Source: Lachnospiraceae bacterium (GTDB lineage Bacteria; Bacillota_A; Clostridia; Lachnospirales; Lachnospiraceae). From it: a stretch of 64,000 nt of DNA. The stretch spans positions 1 to 64,000 of the forward strand of contig JAEEWS010000002.1 of the NCBI GenBank assembly GCA_016287765.1, read 5' to 3'. Shown in pieces: positions 63,507 through 64,000 of the stretch. The notes beneath the pieces were generated by a model. It had not been told where the DNA came from and did not search any database. It saw nothing but the letters and a program-made list of their open reading frames with translations. Position 1 is the first letter of the stretch. Each line of letters starts with the position of its first letter. Made by a program: the position numbers and the translations under genes.

Positions 63507-64000
63507 TCAATTATCGGAAAGCTCTTTGTCCAGTCTGGTAACGATGTTAACCAGTTGTGCCAGCTTGTTTTCGCTGTCATGAGCCATCTTTACCACCTGC
63601 TCCGAAGAAGCGGTCTCCTCTTCCGTGAGTGCGGTAAGATTGGTGATCTCATCGCTCAAGCCTCTGACGCCGGTAACGGATGCCTGTGCGGCTGCCTTAA
63701 CATTTCTGACATCTTCAAGAACGCCCCTGGTCATGTCTTCCATGCTCCTATTTGCATCCATAAGCTGCTCGGAAAGCTGCAACTGCTCTGCGGCACTGAT
63801 GCCTGAAGTCTTTGTGTATTCCGTAACATCTCGAACGCTGGCCAGGATCCTTTCCACGCTGTCGTTCATCTTCTTAACCGTTTCCTTGGTATTGTCAGCC
63901 AAAGAACGGATCTCTTCCGCAACCACTGCGAAGCCTCTGCCCGCTTCTCCCGCTCTTGCCGCCTCTATGGAAGCGTTCAGGGAAAGAAGGTTTGTACGGG
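63507..64000 (-). CDS. Methyl-accepting chemotaxis protein, C-terminal part (5' end outside window)
   Basis: The open frame runs from the window edge to a stop at 63507 (about 164 residues). It begins in the conserved tip of the signalling domain ([22 protein letters not shown], then [16 protein letters not shown]) and ends with the adaptation helix ([19 protein letters not shown]). The sensor is outside the window. The sequence is distinct from the receptor at 12951 after the tip, so the two are paralogues, not copies. Confidence 0.9.
   Translation of the reverse strand, partial: RTNLLSLNASIEAARAGEAGRGFAVVAEEIRSLADNTKETVKKMNDSVERILASVRDVTEYTKTSGISAAEQLQLSEQLMDANRSMEDMTRGVLEDVRNVKAAAQASVTGVRGLSDEITNLTALTEEETASSEQVVKMAHDSENKLAQLVNIVTRLDKELSDN

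Overview
The window looks like chromosomal DNA of an anaerobic Lachnospiraceae-type Firmicute (Butyrivibrio/Pseudobutyrivibrio-like). This rests on about 46-48% GC by eye, strong GGAGG-type ribosome binding sites, lipoproteins with long Thr-Pro linkers, a T-box leader, a BirA/BioY pair, Opp-type transporters beside pectin enzymes, and BspA-type leucine-rich-repeat lipoproteins. I see no rRNA, tRNA, phage, transposase or CRISPR. Genus assignment is inference; there is no marker gene.

Layout. 1-4015: a GH3 beta-glucosidase (3' end beyond the window) behind an LRR lipoprotein. 4194-12915: an operon of a GH105 unsaturated-rhamnogalacturonyl hydrolase and a five-gene Opp-type ABC transporter, with a divergent AraC regulator. 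12951-23097: a chemoreceptor and a myo-inositol catabolic region (iolJ-C-B-D, iolE, iolR, divergent iolG). 23279-31037: housekeeping genes (methionine aminopeptidase, aldose epimerase, ABC-F, DMT permease, gdhA, purA). 31200-39236: one long operon with the shikimate pathway plus the Phe/Tyr branch (pheA-aroB-aroC-aroEK-aroQ-aroA-tyrA-aroF). 39695-44167: an MMPL exporter with a secreted partner and a TetR regulator. 44210-50438: a beta-propeller protein, an ABC transporter of the TrpXYZ type, bioY and birA. 50654-57814: a small acidic membrane protein, UDP-galactopyranose mutase, a hybrid histidine kinase, and two extracellular esterase lipoproteins (SGNH and CE15). 57941-61133: a second TrpXYZ-type transporter under a tryptophan T-box. 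61150-64000: two cell-surface glycosyl/teichoic-acid-type transferases, a 56-residue coupled protein and the C-terminus of another chemoreceptor.

The most notable system is the leader of the aromatic amino-acid operon (39297-39569). A consensus promoter drives a 52-residue leader peptide in which 13 of residues 22-42 are Trp, Phe or Tyr. The codons for Trp-Phe-Tyr-Tyr sit immediately before the 5' arm of a near-perfect intrinsic terminator. The loop and U-tract of that terminator themselves encode Phe-Phe and Phe-Tyr-Tyr-Tyr-Phe. This is the architecture of ribosome-mediated attenuation, in a lineage where aromatic genes are better known for T-box or TRAP control. The tryptophan T-box 20 kb away makes a second, tRNA-based sensor for the same amino-acid family.

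Other points of interest are: a BirA operator that doubles as the birA terminator and holds the bioY -35 box; an intrinsic terminator between a consensus promoter and gdhA; a sharp GC step inside the GH3 gene; an AroE-AroK fusion; three copies of a REP-like GGGGACGGGGTTAGGGGTTCA repeat; and hairpins placed after the binding-protein gene in all three ABC operons.
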